DNA from: Apricaphanius iberus
Taxonomy: Eukaryota; Chordata; Actinopteri; Cyprinodontiformes; Aphaniidae
DNA length: 64,000 bases
Direction of reading: 5' to 3'
NCBI GenBank assembly: GCA_028564705.1
Contig: JAPXFQ010000803.1
Coordinates: forward strand, 124,001 to 188,000
Shown here: positions 20,480 through 32,038 of the stretch, one piece after another
Layout of the letters: each line of letters begins with the position of its first letter
Position numbering within the stretch: position 1 is the first letter of the stretch
Made by a program: the position numbers and the translations under genes
Notes under the pieces: generated by a model
What the model was told of the DNA's origin: nothing
Database searches by the model: none
The model's input: the letters and a program-made list of their open reading frames with translations, nothing else

Positions 20480-23318
20480 CCCCAGCTCTTCCTGGAGCAT
20501 GTTTTGGCCGTCTCTGACCACTACTGTGTGTTTTTTAATATCACCAGTTTTATCCAATCAGAGACCTCTGTGAGACTGTTAGGAAGCGTCATCTAACCCC
20601 TGAAGTGGCTGCAGGTTTTCTTGAAGTTTTTAAAAAGTTCCCTCCTGTACCTTTACCTGCCCCCTGTGATTTTATTGTGAATTATTTTAACAGTAGGCTT
20701 CAATCTGCTCTCGACCTGCTGGCTCCAATAAAAGTTGTAAACACTCATTCAAAACGTACAGTACCATGGGGAAATGAAGCTATTAAAAAATCAAAGAGGA
20801 GGTGCAGTATGGCAGAAAGGAAATGGAGGAAAAATAAAATTACAATAAATCATCAGATATACATAGAACATCTAAAAACATACAATAACGCTTTAAGAAA
20901 TTCCAGAAATAGAAACTTTTCCTGAATCATCTCAGAACATAAAAATAACCACAAAATTCTGTTTTCGACCATTGACAACATTCTACATCATACCTCTAAT
21001 ACTTTTCAGAAAACCCCGTCAAACATTCTATGTGAGGAATTTGCTGAGCACTTCAGAGGGAAGGTAAACACCATCAGATGTAATATTTTATCCTCTAAAA
21101 CTAACATGGTTTTAGACAAATCTGAGTGTCTGCCTTCACCAGAGGAAACACTGGACAGTTTTGTCCTGGTAGAAGCTGGGACCCTTGATAAAGTTTTCTC
21201 CTTAGTGAGGCCCCACCACAAGCGCTTTGGACCCAATTCCCACCAGGTTTTTTAAGCAATTTCATGGTTCTTTTAAAGATGAGATTTTAAACTTTATGAA
21301 TTGCTCCCTTCAGACGGGGTTTTTTTCCTGCTGCCTTTAAAGCGGCGGTAATGAGGCCCCTGCTGAAAAAGAGCAATTTAGATTTGAATGATTTAAACAA
21401 TTACCGACTGGTATCTAACTTACAATTTTTAAGCAAAGTTTTAGAAAAACCTGTTTTTATTCAACTTAATGATTTTTTTTAACGCTCATAATGTCCAAGA
21501 GATATTTCAGTCTGGTTTTAGGATGAACCACAGCACAGAGACGGCGCTTTTAAAGATTTTAAATAATTTTAGATTAAGCTATGATGCTAAAAAGGTGACA
21601 GAGTTGGTTCTCCTGGATATGAGCGCTGCCTTTGATACAGTAGACCACACTATTCTTTTAACTCGTTTAAAACAGATCGGCCTCTCTGGTGCTGTTCACA
21701 AATGGTTCACATCCTACCTCACAGACAGGACTTTTATGGTAAGTCTGGATACCTGTTCTTCTATGGTCCATAAGATCACTTGTGGTGTGCCCCAGGGTTC
21801 GGTTTTAGGCCCATTGCTTTTTAACCTGTATATGCTCCCTCTTGGCAGTGTTATCAGGAGACATTGAGTTAACTTTCACAGTTATGCTGATGATACACAG
21901 TTGAACATCTCCATGTCTCCTGATGACACACGGCCAATGGATGCACTTTTTAACTGCATTTTAGACATTAAATCCTGGATGGCAGAAAACTCCAGCTCAA
22001 CCACGACAAAACTGAGGTTTTAGTTATCGGTCCTGAGGCTCAGAGCAAGAAACTTTTACCAAAACTACAATCATTGTCTTTTAATACTTCCTTACAAATG
22101 AAGAACCTGGGTGTGATTTTTGACTCTGAGCTCAATTTTATCCCTCACATTAAAAACATAACCAAAATGGGTTTTTATCACCTAAAGAACATCGCCAGAG
22201 TCCGTCCCATTCTCTCTCGGGCCAATACGGAGACTCTAATGCATGCTTTTATCACCAGTAGAATTGATTATTGTAATGCCCTGCTTTCTGGTCTTCCCAA
22301 AAAGACTACCATAAGTTTACAGCTTTTACAGAATTCAGCAGCTCGTGTCCTGATGAAGACCAGGAGGCGGGAGCACATTACACCGGTCTTAGAATCACTG
22401 CATTGGCTCCCCGTATGTTTTAGGATAAATTTTAAGGTTCTTTTAATGGTTTTTAAGTGTATTAATGGTCTTGGACCTTCTTATCTGTCAGAAATGCTTT
22501 TACCGTATGAACCCTTGCGGCCTCTGCGCTCCTCTGGCAGCCGTCTTCTTATCATCCCCAAAGTCAGGACACGGACTCATGGTGAGACGTCTTTCCATTA
22601 TTATGGCCCTCACCTCTGGAACAGGCTGCCAGAGGATCTCGGGGCCGCAGAGAACGTTCATGTTTTTAAGAGCAGGCTCAAGACTCACCTTTTTAGCTTA
22701 GCCTTTAACTAATTATTGTTTATTAATATATATTTTTAACCGCTCAGCATGTTTTACCTGATTAAATTTTTAGTTTAGCTTTTAACTGTTTATTTATTAA
22801 TCTGCTTTGCATTTTTATCTTGATCGATCTCATTGCTGTTTTACACTTATTGTTTTATACCTTATACACTTTATATTTTATAAACTTTATATTTTTACGT
22901 ATTTTAATCTTTCTTGCAAGTGTTTCCTCTCTGGGGGCCCCCTGCATCGGGGGCTGTGGCTGCCCCCCAGGTAGCGCTTGGGTAGAGTAGGGGGTACCAG
23001 CCCTCCCTCCTCTGGGCGCCCTGGGTCGGAGCCTTGGCTGCTGCTGGTGATCTGCTGCTGCCGATGCAGATGGCTCCCACGATGGCATTTCCTGGCTCAT
23101 CTGTACTCAGCTGTAGTACAGATTTTACAGTAGCTGTAAAAGCTTGTAGCTTTTAAGTGTGTGTGTGTGTTTGGCTGATGGGTTGGGTTGGGAGGGGGTT
23201 GTATTTGTGTTGATGATTTTATTTGTTGGGGGTTTTGGGGTTATTTTAAATCTGTAAAGCACTTTGAGTAACTTTGTTTGAAAAGTGCTTTATAAATAAA
23301 GTTTAAAGTAAAGTAAAG
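20480..23318 (+). mobile_element. L2-type LINE (L2-1), 5'-truncated, 2.8 kb
   Basis: The element starts inside the endonuclease end (VSDHYCVFFNI-like), runs through reverse transcriptase, and ends with the L2 tail AAAGCACTTTGAGTAACTTT then GTGCTTTATAAATAAAG. The 3' untranslated part (22712-23318) has a GC-rich core (about 22930-23090) that is shared in reverse with L2-4. Confidence 0.9.
20580..22712 (+). pseudogene. L2 ORF2 (endonuclease end and reverse transcriptase), decayed
   Basis: This is the reverse transcriptase of an L2-clade LINE, which copies its RNA at nicked target DNA. Visible pieces are the linker after the endonuclease (20605-20925), then the palm with LLDMSAAFDTVDHTIL and CGVPQGSVLGPLLFNL (21469-21867). 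The YADD box follows near 21880, just after an in-frame TGA at 21865. The C-terminal thumb region (22074-22712) includes SRIDYCNALLSGLPKK and LHWLPV. The frame breaks several times (near 20925, 21240, 21460 and 22020), so no protein is made. It is the longest L2 reverse transcriptase in the window. Confidence 0.88.
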
Positions 23319-23529
23319 CGGCGAACACACTTGTGTTGTCATGTGTGAACAGTTGTACGTTACCCCCATAGAGGATGGAACGTTTTGCTTAACCCAAGTT
23401 TTTAGGTTTGGAGGGTAGAGTCACGTTTCGTTTGGGGAAACGTGTGGGGGTTTGTTTTGGGAGCTTCTCTCAAGATTATTTAAACCAAAAATCTCTACTC
23501 AACTTTAATGTGAGAGTGAAAAGGGTACA

Positions 23530-25040
23530 GCCAATTTCTTTAGGCACAATCACACAAAAATAGATCAACTATGACAGGTAATTCTGTCATAGTGGCCTAA
23601 ACAAAACGGTTAAACTCAAGCAAGTACTGGGCAGAATAAAGCAGCTGGAGGCCACAATATGTTTTTCACAGGAAACACATTTACTGGAGAAAGATATTAA
23701 CAGGGTGAGGACCAGATGGCCTGGACAAGTGTTTTTCCTCTCACTCTAGGGGTGTCATAATTCTGATACACAGGTCAATTCCGTTTCAATTAAGAGATAA
23801 ATACTTGGATCTTTCTGGGAGATTCATTATACTTAGTGGAACTATAATGTCAACTTCAGTCAATCTGGTTTGCTTATGTGCCCCTAATGGGGATGATCCT
23901 ACGTTCTACCAGCATTTCTTCCTAACTGTATCATCTTATACTGGCCAATATATAATTGGAGGTGATTTTAACTGTGTGATAAAATCCTGCAGTGGACAGA
24001 TCAAACACCCATGCCAACCCCCCGAACAAACTAGGATAATGATTGGGAAATCAAGGAGGGATCTTAATTTGATCGAGGTTTGGAGACAATTACACCCTGA
24101 TAAAGCAGAGTTATCATGCTTCTCTAACACACATTAAACAATTTTTTTTCAATACAAGACATACCAAACAAACGCATCAATAAAATGGGAGGCTTTTAAG
24201 GCCTATATAAGGGGGATAATACTAAGCTATACTAAGAGTAAATCCAAAATTCATTTGAACAAACTAAACTTGAAAAACATATAAAAGAATTACAATAATA
24301 CTTATATCACCACAATGACACAGAAAAATATTTTTAAAAACTCATTTTGTCTGAATATAATGAACTCAGCACAAATAAAATAGCTACAAATTTATTGTGG
24401 TTGAAACAGTCATTGATCAAGGTGAGAAGGCAGGGAAACTCCTGGCCTGGAGACTCAAAAGAATACAATCAGAAAGAGCCATAAATTCAGTTATCATTGA
24501 TGATGGAGAAAATGTCATTGATCCAAAATGTATAAGCAAGGCTTTTGCCAAATATTAGGAAAAATTGTATAAATCGGAATACCCTGAAAATGAAAATACA
24601 CAAAAGCCAAAGATATCCCCCATGCAAAGCTGAGTATAGAAGAACTCCAAGAGGCACTTAACCTTGTGAACAGTGGCAAGGATTAAAATATACAAGACAT
24701 TTTCTGACAAATTATTGCCGCACCTGTTTGAAATGTTTAATGAGTCCAAAATTCCTTTTTTTAATGAAAAAAGGCATTTTGCCATCATCTTTGAGAATGG
24801 CATACATTTTTGTGATTTTAAAACCTTGTAAGGCCCCAACAGAAATGAGCTCATATTGCCCCATATCATTGATGTCCTGTAATACCAAAATACTATGTAA
24901 GGCCCTTGCTCGTAGGATTGAAGCTCATATTCCAAAATTAATTTCTGATTATCCAAATGGGTTTGTTTTGGGCCGTCAGGCCTTTGATAATACTCGTCTG
25001 CTTTTGAATATACTTTTCAAGGCTTTTCAAGTATTGTGTT
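23530..25040 (+). pseudogene. L1-type LINE ORF2 remnant (endonuclease, start of RT)
   Basis: An AP-endonuclease domain is visible in pieces: a QETHL motif near 23665, then IIGGDFNCVI near 23950 in the best ORF (23805-24137). A linker like that of fish L1/Tx1 elements follows at 24140-24300. The reverse transcriptase fingers follow, with YCPISLMSCNTKILCKALARR and GFVLGRQAFDNTRLLL (24728-25042). Many stops and shifts show it is old. It ends abruptly near 25040, before the catalytic YxDD. The L1 rather than L2 type is judged from the endonuclease and the PISL/CKALARR wording. Confidence 0.75.
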
Positions 25041-25590
25041 AAAAAGAGCCATGACAATGAAATGTACTACCTCGGCTAATATCTGTGACCACATCCACCC
25101 AGAGATGCTTTTTTTTTAACTATGCTCAAATGTAACTGATGATTCAAACCATGACTTATAATATCAACAGCTAAATCCGCCGCTGTGAGCTCTCTCTGCT
25201 CGTCAGCGCGGTGTGTGTAGTGTCCTGAAGACTCTAGCCCCAGTGTGGAGTCCTGAGGTGGCCAGAAGCATGTCGGACTCCGGTCTTGTTTGGTAATGCT
25301 GCCTAAACTGGTAAACTCCATGTAAGCATAAATACCGACACCATTTCTGGCTCAAGTTACCGCTTTTAGTCAACAGAGATAGTTAGGTAAAATAATAATG
25401 TTGTACTGAGGAGATTTGAGGCTGGGAGGCAGAGAACAGACAGACACGGTGGGTCATTCCTTACAGTGTTCTCCTGGTCTTTCTCTGTAGAACTGATTTT
25501 ATCTCCCTCTGCAGAGCTCAATTGATTGCAATTTCTCTCCGACCCCTGTGTGTGATTCTTTCTAGGTCAACCACTATTTTTTACCCAACA
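25041..25590 (+). repeat. Candidate 5' LTR of ERV-B
   Basis: The sequence ends ACCCAACA directly before a tRNA-His-like primer site, which is the LTR/leader junction pattern. The left boundary is uncertain and only bounded by the L1 remnant. No second LTR is available for comparison. Confidence 0.45.
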
Positions 25591-25593
25591 TCT

Positions 25594-25611
25594 TGGTGCC
25601 ATGACTCGACG
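25594..25611 (+). other. Primer-binding site, tRNA-His-like (ERV-B)
   Basis: TGGTGCCATGACTCGACG matches about 14 of 18 positions of the complement of the tRNA-His 3' end. It sits three bases after the presumed LTR end. Confidence 0.55.
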
Positions 25612-25862
25612 TACGGAGCACTCCTGCCAGCGGTCTCCGTCGAAGGAATTGCTTCACTGGCCAGCTGCATAACTTCTACGAGGAACCCCTACCGTGCGAT
25701 CGATTCGGTTTGAATCACTCGCATAGGGGGGGAGAATGTGAGTACGTCTTTTTTCTAAGATAGTCAGGGTATATTCTGCTGTTTGGGCCTAAAGGACGCT
25801 TAAGCCTCTCTGATAAAATATCAGGTGTTGATCCTTAAGTGATTAATGCGTTAATTACTACA

Positions 25863-26001
25863 GCAAGGTTATAACGGACCAGGTTTGCAAACCTATCCAC
25901 CTCGAAAAAGGTCATAACAGACCAGGCTTGCGAGTCTGTCCACCTTCGCTGGAAAAGGTTGTAACGGATTAGGTTTGTGAATCTATTCCACGTCGCTGGG
26001 A
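25863..26001 (+). repeat. Three-unit tandem repeat in ERV-B leader
   Basis: Units of about 45 bp, each built on AAGGTnnTAACnGAnnAGG, start near 25864, 25907 and 25953. They lie in the untranslated leader between the primer site and the first coding remnant. Confidence 0.6.
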
Positions 26002-26487
26002 AATAAAGTACGCCAGTGGATGGGAGTAAAAACACAAACAGCAGCATCAAAACGATATACCGCACCCTAGGTGGGTTAAGTAAGATAGGCACAGGACATA
26101 ATCTTTATGTATGCCAGTCCAACATGAAACCTAGCGGTGTTAACGTACGGTTTGACAGGCACTGCAAGAGACGTTCTGTGCGGATTTAGGCTATAGGTCA
26201 CACTACACATCCTTAGATTAGGAAAGCCATAGGACGGCTCAATCAACTTGCACAAAAGAGACACTTAGAGTAAAACCTATATGATCCAGTTTTAGCAGAA
26301 ATTGATTACAATTAAACAATCTAAAATAAATGACCAAAAAATGTATTTAATTAATTAAAGAATAAATGACTAACTCTAACTCATCAACAGCCTAATTTAA
26401 TAGTGCTTGCTTTTTCATTCCTCCTAGAAATTTTTTGGTATTCTAACACCAGACTTTACTAGACCAATTAATGGAACCCATTAAGGG

Positions 26488-26924
26488 TTATATCTTAGTC
26501 TCCTCCTACAGTAGGTGCTCCTCACCCGCCCTGCTTGACGACCCTGACTAAGATGGTATTGCAGTGACGGAAAGTTCTCCACATCCTGCAACAAACTTCT
26601 GCATCAGTTCTGTTGTTCTTTCTGTGTCTCTGTTCTGTGTCTCTGTTCTGTATTCTCCAAACCACAGACGGTCTCGGCAGATGACCGCTTGTGCTGAGCC
26701 TGGTTCTGCCGGAGGTTTCTTCCTGTTAAAAGGGAGTTTTTCCTTTCCACTGTCGCTTCGTGCTTGCTCAGTGTGAGGGATTGCTGAGAATTACACGACG
26801 CAATCTTCTGTGGTTCTCTAATTTCTAAATTAAACATTGTATTGTAATAACTCTTCTTGTAAAGTGCCTTGAGATGACATCTGTTGTGAAACGGCGCTAT
26901 ATAAATAAACTGAATTGAATTATA
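26488..26924 (+). mobile_element. L2-type LINE 3' tail inserted in ERV-B
   Basis: About 437 bp match the 3' untranslated end of L2-3 (50810-51243), ending GGCGCTATATAAATAAACTG. It is longer at the 5' side than the copy inside gypsy-2. It has no coding part. Confidence 0.85.
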
Positions 26925-26974
26925 TAAACACAATGCAAAGAATGGAAACGATGTTTCTACCGACAAATTAGAGG

Positions 26975-27596
26975 GAGATTCAAAGTATATGCATACATAG
27001 GACCCCGAAAATCTTTTTCTGACAAAATGGCGCAAAAAGTATAAAGTAGACGGAAAACTAAAAGGAAATCAGTGGAAGAAATTGGTTTGTGTTCTCAAAG
27101 CAAAAACACTTATCGCTAAAGGGATAGTAGGGGAAGCGTCTATTTCCTTCTGTTCCAAAAGATCAATTTGCAATTGAAGAAAAAGCAGATGGCACCTCAA
27201 TAAAACAAAAGCTTAGAATTACAAACAAGGATAAGAAGCCAGACGGGCCTGTTGACCAAGCCCAGCAAGACACTGAAACACAAAAAGAAGAGTCCTCTTT
27301 TTCTGAGGAAGCTCTTCCCCGGACGCAAGAAGAAGGTAATAGAAAAACAACCCCCCGCTGACCAGGGCTCAGGTGAAGAGGACTCTGACACCCCAGTTGT
27401 GGCCCCTCTCTCAGAGTATGATGAACAAGTCGAAGTAGCAAAAGCAGCTACACAAGGCAGTTTCGGTTCCTCTGATTCTTATACACAGACCACAAAACAG
27501 GAAATTATAGATCAGACTGTTTTGAAAGACATGCAAACAAACGCTCCCTCTTCTGAAAAACAATTATGGAAAACAAAAGGTGCCATTCTAAATTAA
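26975..27596 (+). pseudogene. Probable gag remnant of ERV-B
   Basis: Lys/Glu-rich coding-like pieces in two frames (best ORF 27252-27596) lie between the leader and the integrase remnant, where gag would be. I see no zinc knuckle or capsid motif, so the identity rests on position and composition. Confidence 0.35.
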
Positions 27597-27639
27597 AATG
27601 GACTTTATGAAGTTCATAATAAACCCATCCTACCCAAAT

Positions 27640-28122
27640 CACTGTTTAAAGCTGCTGAGCTTGAGAGCCATGGGCCTTGCCATGTCTCCACAGGGGGGAT
27701 GGCATCAATAATACAGCAACACTTTACAACATTCAACATTGAAACATACTTAAAACATTTCTGCAAAACATGCCTAACATGTATCAAACACAACCCACAA
27801 GGGAATATGAGACCCAAGCGAGGCCAATTTCCTAAAATTATCCTAACCAAAAAGTGCAAAGCGCACACAATCTGCCAACCTCTCCTTTTGTTTTGCAGGA
27901 CCCTGAAAAGCCAATCAAACCTGGAGACTGGGTATCAAGGTGATTAAAATGAAGAACTGCACAAGCCTCCGCTGGGAAAGACCTTTCATGTCCACGGCTG
28001 TGAAAATCACTGAAGAGACCCTTGTGGATACACATATCACACTGCAAATTGCAAAGGCAATTAGGGGACTATACACGGGACAGTGGGGAAGTCTGGGCTA
28101 CAAAGGACAGAATGACCAATAG
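27640..28122 (+). pseudogene. ERV-B integrase fragments (zinc finger and C-terminus)
   Basis: The first piece (about 27650-27840) holds the integrase HHCC finger (HVSTGGM, then FCKTCLTCIKHNPQGN) and a basic KRGQFP stretch typical of gamma/epsilon-type retroviruses. The catalytic core is missing. After a gap, the C-terminal domain appears (KPGDW near 27920, then RWERPF). This is a deleted, inactive pol end. Confidence 0.7.
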
Positions 28123-28219
28123 GGCCTCTGGTCTCAAACCCAGCAGAACAGCATCCCTGTACCCTAGCGGTCAAACCTCTGTTTTGAAGGGCTAGTCCTC
28201 TTATTTGCCTCTAGCCAAC

Positions 28220-28920
28220 ATGAAACTAGTATGGCTCCTCTCCTGTCTGGCAGATTGCCTGCTTCTATTATACTGCTTTTTCCTCACACCTGATGACGCC
28301 CAGACATCAAAAGAAAGAAGAGCTAAAATTCTAACCCACCAATGCGTTCAAGAACACCTGGTACCACATAGTTAATTTGACTACAAAATGTTTAGGTTTC
28401 AATACCAGCTGTTATGTCTGTTCATGGATCCCACACCATTCTGAAGAAGTCTCATCGACTGCTGTCCCAACCACCTTAAATAATACCAACAACTGTTGGA
28501 AAAGACTGTTCCACCTTACCTCACTGCTGCACTGCTGAGAACAACAGGACATGGTCCCAGCCTGGTAACTTCTACCTACCTAAGGATTGGTGTGGCACAT
28601 GCAGTTGGCCTGGACTGCTGCCCTCCTTATAAATCATAACAGAGGACGGAGCAACTTCTAAACCTACAGAGCTGAAGATACGTGAATTCAAACCTCCACA
28701 GGTGTTCAAAACATTCTCTGACAATGGTGGATGAAAACCTCTCTGCAGTGATGCAAAAGGAATCTTCCACACCATGTTCCCACCTGCTGGAGTTGCAAGC
28801 CTTACAAAATGGATGAAAAAGGTTTGGGGGACTTTGGAAAACATTACAGACATTCTTGCTGAGATGTCCAACCTGCTGACCAAAGACCCTGAAAAACTGT
28901 CGATGAGTAACGTGTAAAAA
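28220..28920 (+). pseudogene. ERV-B env remnant
   Basis: An ATG at 28220 starts a hydrophobic signal-like segment (MKLVWLLSCLADCLLLLYC). After that the frame breaks repeatedly, with stops near 28372 and beyond. Its position directly after the integrase end fits env. No fusion peptide or transmembrane part is recognisable, so it is a broken fragment only. Confidence 0.45.
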
Positions 28921-29204
28921 CCTTTTTATGATTCCATTAATCTAAACTACTGTTCAGGTTAATTGGATGATGTCTAGGTGAAGCTTGATAGTGAAACATT
29001 AATATATTTTTGAAATTGCTACTTACTTTTGCAATTTCTTTGTTGTATGTCTCATTACATTTTTTGAATTTGGGATGCTACTTATTTTGCAACCTTTTGT
29101 GGTCTGGTTTTTATGATTCTTATATTTTTACATTATTGGAGTTGTTATCTATATTACAACTTTTTGTTGTTCGTGATCCCATTTAAAAACCACATTTTAG
29201 GGGG

Positions 29205-29475
29205 GAATTCAAAAATTTCAGATTTAATACATCACTACTTAAGGATAGAAAATGTATTGAATATATAGAAAACGAATGGGCTTCATACTTGGAACTTATT
29301 GATATCCCTGGAATTGTCGCCATCCACTCTCAGGAAGGCAGGGAAAGCTATGATTAGAGGTAAAATAATTTCATTCTCATAAAAAAAGAGAACAGAAAAT
29401 AAACATATTCAAGAATTAGAAGAAACTATCAAATCATTAGAAGCTTCCCTGGATAAAGAGTATGGGGTCAAATCA
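29205..29475 (+). pseudogene. L1-type LINE ORF2 scrap
   Basis: A short translation containing KCIEYIENEWASYLEL and QELEETIKSLEASL matches the endonuclease-to-RT linker of L1-type fish LINEs. It is a separate piece from the L1 remnant at 23530-25040. Confidence 0.6.
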
Positions 29476-29504
29476 GGATCAGCATAAAGTGAATGAAAAA
29501 AACT

Positions 29505-29770
29505 GATTGTAAACTTGAAAAATAGACATTGTAAATTTGAAAAAAAAATTGGCAACTTTGAAAACATTTTTGAACTTTAAAAATAGACATTGTAAATTTG
29601 AAAAAAAATGGGCAAATTTGAAAATAGTTTTGTACTTAAAAAATAGACATTGTAAATTTGACAAATAAATTGTAAACTTGAAATAAAAAACTGTAAATTT
29701 GAAAAACAAAAATCTATTGTAAATTTGAATAAATATTGAAAACTTGAATAAAAAATCTATAAACCTAAAA
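29505..29770 (+). repeat. A-rich tandem array (about 60-bp unit)
   Basis: AAATAGACATTGTAAATTTG recurs near 29520, 29581 and 29641, with 20-bp sub-repeats of TTGTAAATTTGAAAA. A Phe-rich ORF on the minus strand is an artefact of this periodicity. Confidence 0.75.
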
Positions 29771-29916
29771 GTGTAACCAAATGAAAAAAAGGTTATTTCA
29801 AACCACTCCTATTTTCTATTTTCAATCTATTTTGGACAGTTTTTACGTTTCTCTTCCCCTTTGCTTTCGGTCCGTGTAACGCTTGTCAGTTCATTATTCA
29901 ATTTGCAGCACCTCCT

Positions 29917-29994
29917 GCCGCAAATAGAAAATTGAGCAGTCGTTTCGTTTTTCATTTTTCACTCGTTCAGCCGCAAATAGAAAATTGAGCAGTC
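29917..29994 (+). repeat. 53-bp-period direct duplication near left TIR
   Basis: GCCGCAAATAGAAAATTGAG begins at 29917 and again at 29970, with a partly conserved spacer. It lies 21 bases inside the left TIR and has no counterpart at the right end. Confidence 0.75.
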
Positions 29995-30127
29995 TTTTCG
30001 ATTTTCACTGTGTCTGCTATAGTCGGCAAATGGCCCTATTCATTTATTATAAAAATATGTAATTGACCTTTTTTCATTTCAATTTCGTCTTGGATTGTAC
30101 CATTATGAGATGAGGTGAGACCGGGCG

Positions 30128-30302
30128 GTGCAAGTGAATGCACGCGCCGAAAGTTTCCGCGCGCTCATTGACGTTCTCAATTGTTTATCTGGTGGCGGCC
30201 ACGACCTGATGGATTCACAGTTTAGTCTTCACAAAGGCATAAAACGCCTAAACATTTCTGCCCGGGACTTAAATCGCGACAGAATTGTGTTCATATTTCA
30301 GG
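30128..30302 (+). CDS. Unrecognised exon-like ORF in the 2.2-kb transposon
   Basis: A GTG-initiated open stretch of about 58 codons ends in TTTCAG followed by GTATGT, a good splice donor. It is CpG-rich, unlike its surroundings. The translation (SFRALIDVLNCLSGGGHDL, then SARDLNRDRIVFIF) shows no domain I recognise. It could be a 5' exon kept from the autonomous parent. Coding status is unproven. Confidence 0.35.
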
Positions 30303-31042
30303 TATGTCAATTTAACAGAATTTGTTCCAATGTAGGCCTAATTTTGTGTTTAAGTTAGCAGATTCCCTTAACTTGGCTCATCACGTGGCCATGGCAGTTT
30401 CCATAAATGTTTTCATGTGTTAATTGCTGTGTGGGGGGGGGGGATACGTTGGGTAAGGGGGTGTGAGGGTTCAGGTTGCATATGGTTTGGGGAAAAAACT
30501 AAACTATTTTAAAATTCAAGAATGCAAAAGTTAATAAAATTAAGCCCGCACCAGGCATATTCTCGTGCGTTTTTCACCGCGGTCACGCCATCCCCGCTTC
30601 TCGCCATTAAAAAATGACATAGGCGTATATTCAACTTATTACGGCAAGTCGGGTTTGACTGTGGCAGCAGCGGTGCATTCAAATGAACCTTCATATTATA
30701 ACAGCAACAACGAAAAAATGACAAAGACATGATTAGATTTGGTCCATGTTTCCTGTGGAAAATAACACATTATGAAACTGGTTCACTGCAGTATATTGGA
30801 TTTATGACTTTTTAAAAACATAACAGTATCACATTGACTCCTATGCAGGTGGCTTTTGAAATGGCTTCAAAATTAACTAAACACAGTGTTATCAGCAAAT
30901 TTCACCGTCATGTGGTTCAACAGGCATTAAAGGATGCATGTTATACTTTTGATGTAATTTTACTGCAGAATTGCTAAAGAATTAAATGATCAGTATGGCT
31001 GACTCCAGTGCCAGGGACAGTGTCATATCCAGAGGTCAGGAG

Positions 31043-31205
31043 TGCATTTGATCTGGTAGAAGATTTATTAAATGCACCATATTGCATGTTGAGCCATTTA
31101 TATTCAAGCTGTTGGTTATCCTATTTCATAAATTAAATTTGCATAATGAGAGTGTAACAACACAGTAACAGCGAACCTTTGCACTTCCCTTGAAAAATTA
31201 TTGAA
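31043..31205 (+). repeat. Perfect inverted repeat, left arm (163 bp)
   Basis: The arm starts TGCATTTGATCTGGTAGAAG and is the exact reverse complement of 31876-32038 over all 163 bases. The spacer of 670 bp holds the PHD ORF. Confidence 0.95.
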
Positions 31206-31360
31206 TATAGTGGTTGACAGAAGTTAAAACAAAAAACAAAACAAAAACCCTCTAATTGGAGAATGAGAACAAAGTTAATCATATAAATAATGTATAGATT
31301 CATAGAATGGTGTGTACTGTACCTTTTTGTGTTCTTTAATTTGTCCACTTCACACAATTT

Positions 31361-31740
31361 CATTTTTCCTCTTCAGTTGTCAGCGCTGTGGGGGGGACAG
31401 CTACACAGTTGGGGTGGTACCACAAACTGCAGGTGCTGCACTGGACCATCACCTTGCAGCTGTGTGAGGTCCTGCAGATGCAGAACATCCACCTCCACTG
31501 TGTTTCTTTCAGTTCAGGCTGTTTGAAGGTGTACTGAAATTCTGGTGCATGTCTTCTCTGTAGGGCACTGTACAGTGTCCTTCTCATGAAAATGGCACTC
31601 TTCTGACCAGATTCCCTCACACAGCACTGAGGCGAAGGCCACTGCAAAGAGGCCACAGCTGCTTGTTGACTGCTGGAGCTGGACTGCAGGTCTTCAGATG
31701 ACAAATTGTGCAGCACAATGCAAACATGCAGCACAATCCG
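31361..31740 (-). pseudogene. PHD-finger protein C-terminal fragment
   Basis: The minus-strand ORF contains WMFCICRTSHSCKVMVQC then WYHPNCV, a C-x-C...C-x2-C...H-x4-C arrangement typical of a PHD finger. The last cysteine pair is absent because a stop follows at once after EEEK. PHD fingers read histone tails or act beside SUMO/ubiquitin enzymes. The sequence before it (ALQRRHAPEFQYTFKQPEL) recalls the region between a Ulp1-like protease and a PHD finger in multicopy fish genes, which is only a memory-based impression. It lies in the spacer of the 163-bp inverted repeat, so the element may have captured or kept part of a second gene. Confidence 0.5.
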
Positions 31741-31875
31741 ACCAGAAGAGTGCCCTTTTCTTGAGAAGGATATGAGAAGGACACTTTTAAACTTCTGTCA
31801 ACCACCTGCCAAAATCCAAGATGGACTGGTTTGCACTGTACAATGGAAATAAACCTTATTTGAGATTATCACAGT

Positions 31876-32038
31876 TTCAATAATTTTTCAAGGGAAGTGC
31901 AAAGGTTCGCTGTTACTGTGTTGTTACACTCTCATTATGCAAATTTAATTTATGAAATAGGATAACCAACAGCTTGAATATAAATGGCTCAACATGCAAT
32001 ATGGTGCATTTAATAAATCTTCTACCAGATCAAATGCA
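31876..32038 (-). repeat. Perfect inverted repeat, right arm (163 bp)
   Basis: This is the exact reverse complement of 31043-31205. It abuts the right TIR directly, sharing one base with it. The left arm has no TIR beside it. Confidence 0.95.

Larger units (their letters stand above)
25041..28920 (+). mobile_element. Decayed endogenous retrovirus (ERV-B)
   Basis: A candidate 5' LTR end (25590) and a tRNA-His-like primer site (25594-25611) are followed by a leader with short tandem units. Next come a probable gag remnant, an integrase zinc-finger piece, an integrase C-terminal piece and a broken env start. An L2 tail is inserted at 26488-26924. No 3' LTR is recognised. Stops and deletions throughout show an old, inactive copy. 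The limits are approximate. Confidence 0.65.

Noticed and set aside
22926..23095. GC-rich hairpin-like segment as a structured RNA gene
   Set aside because: It lies in the 3' untranslated region of L2-1 and recurs in the same place in L2-4.
28220..28920. An intact env gene in ERV-B
   Set aside because: Several stop codons and no fusion peptide or transmembrane segment in frame.
29479..29709. Phe-rich 76-codon minus-strand ORF
   Set aside because: It is the translation of an A-rich 20/60-bp tandem array.
30420..30450. Run of 11 G as a quadruplex or switch-like signal
   Set aside because: A single homopolymer run is not enough to support a regulatory claim.
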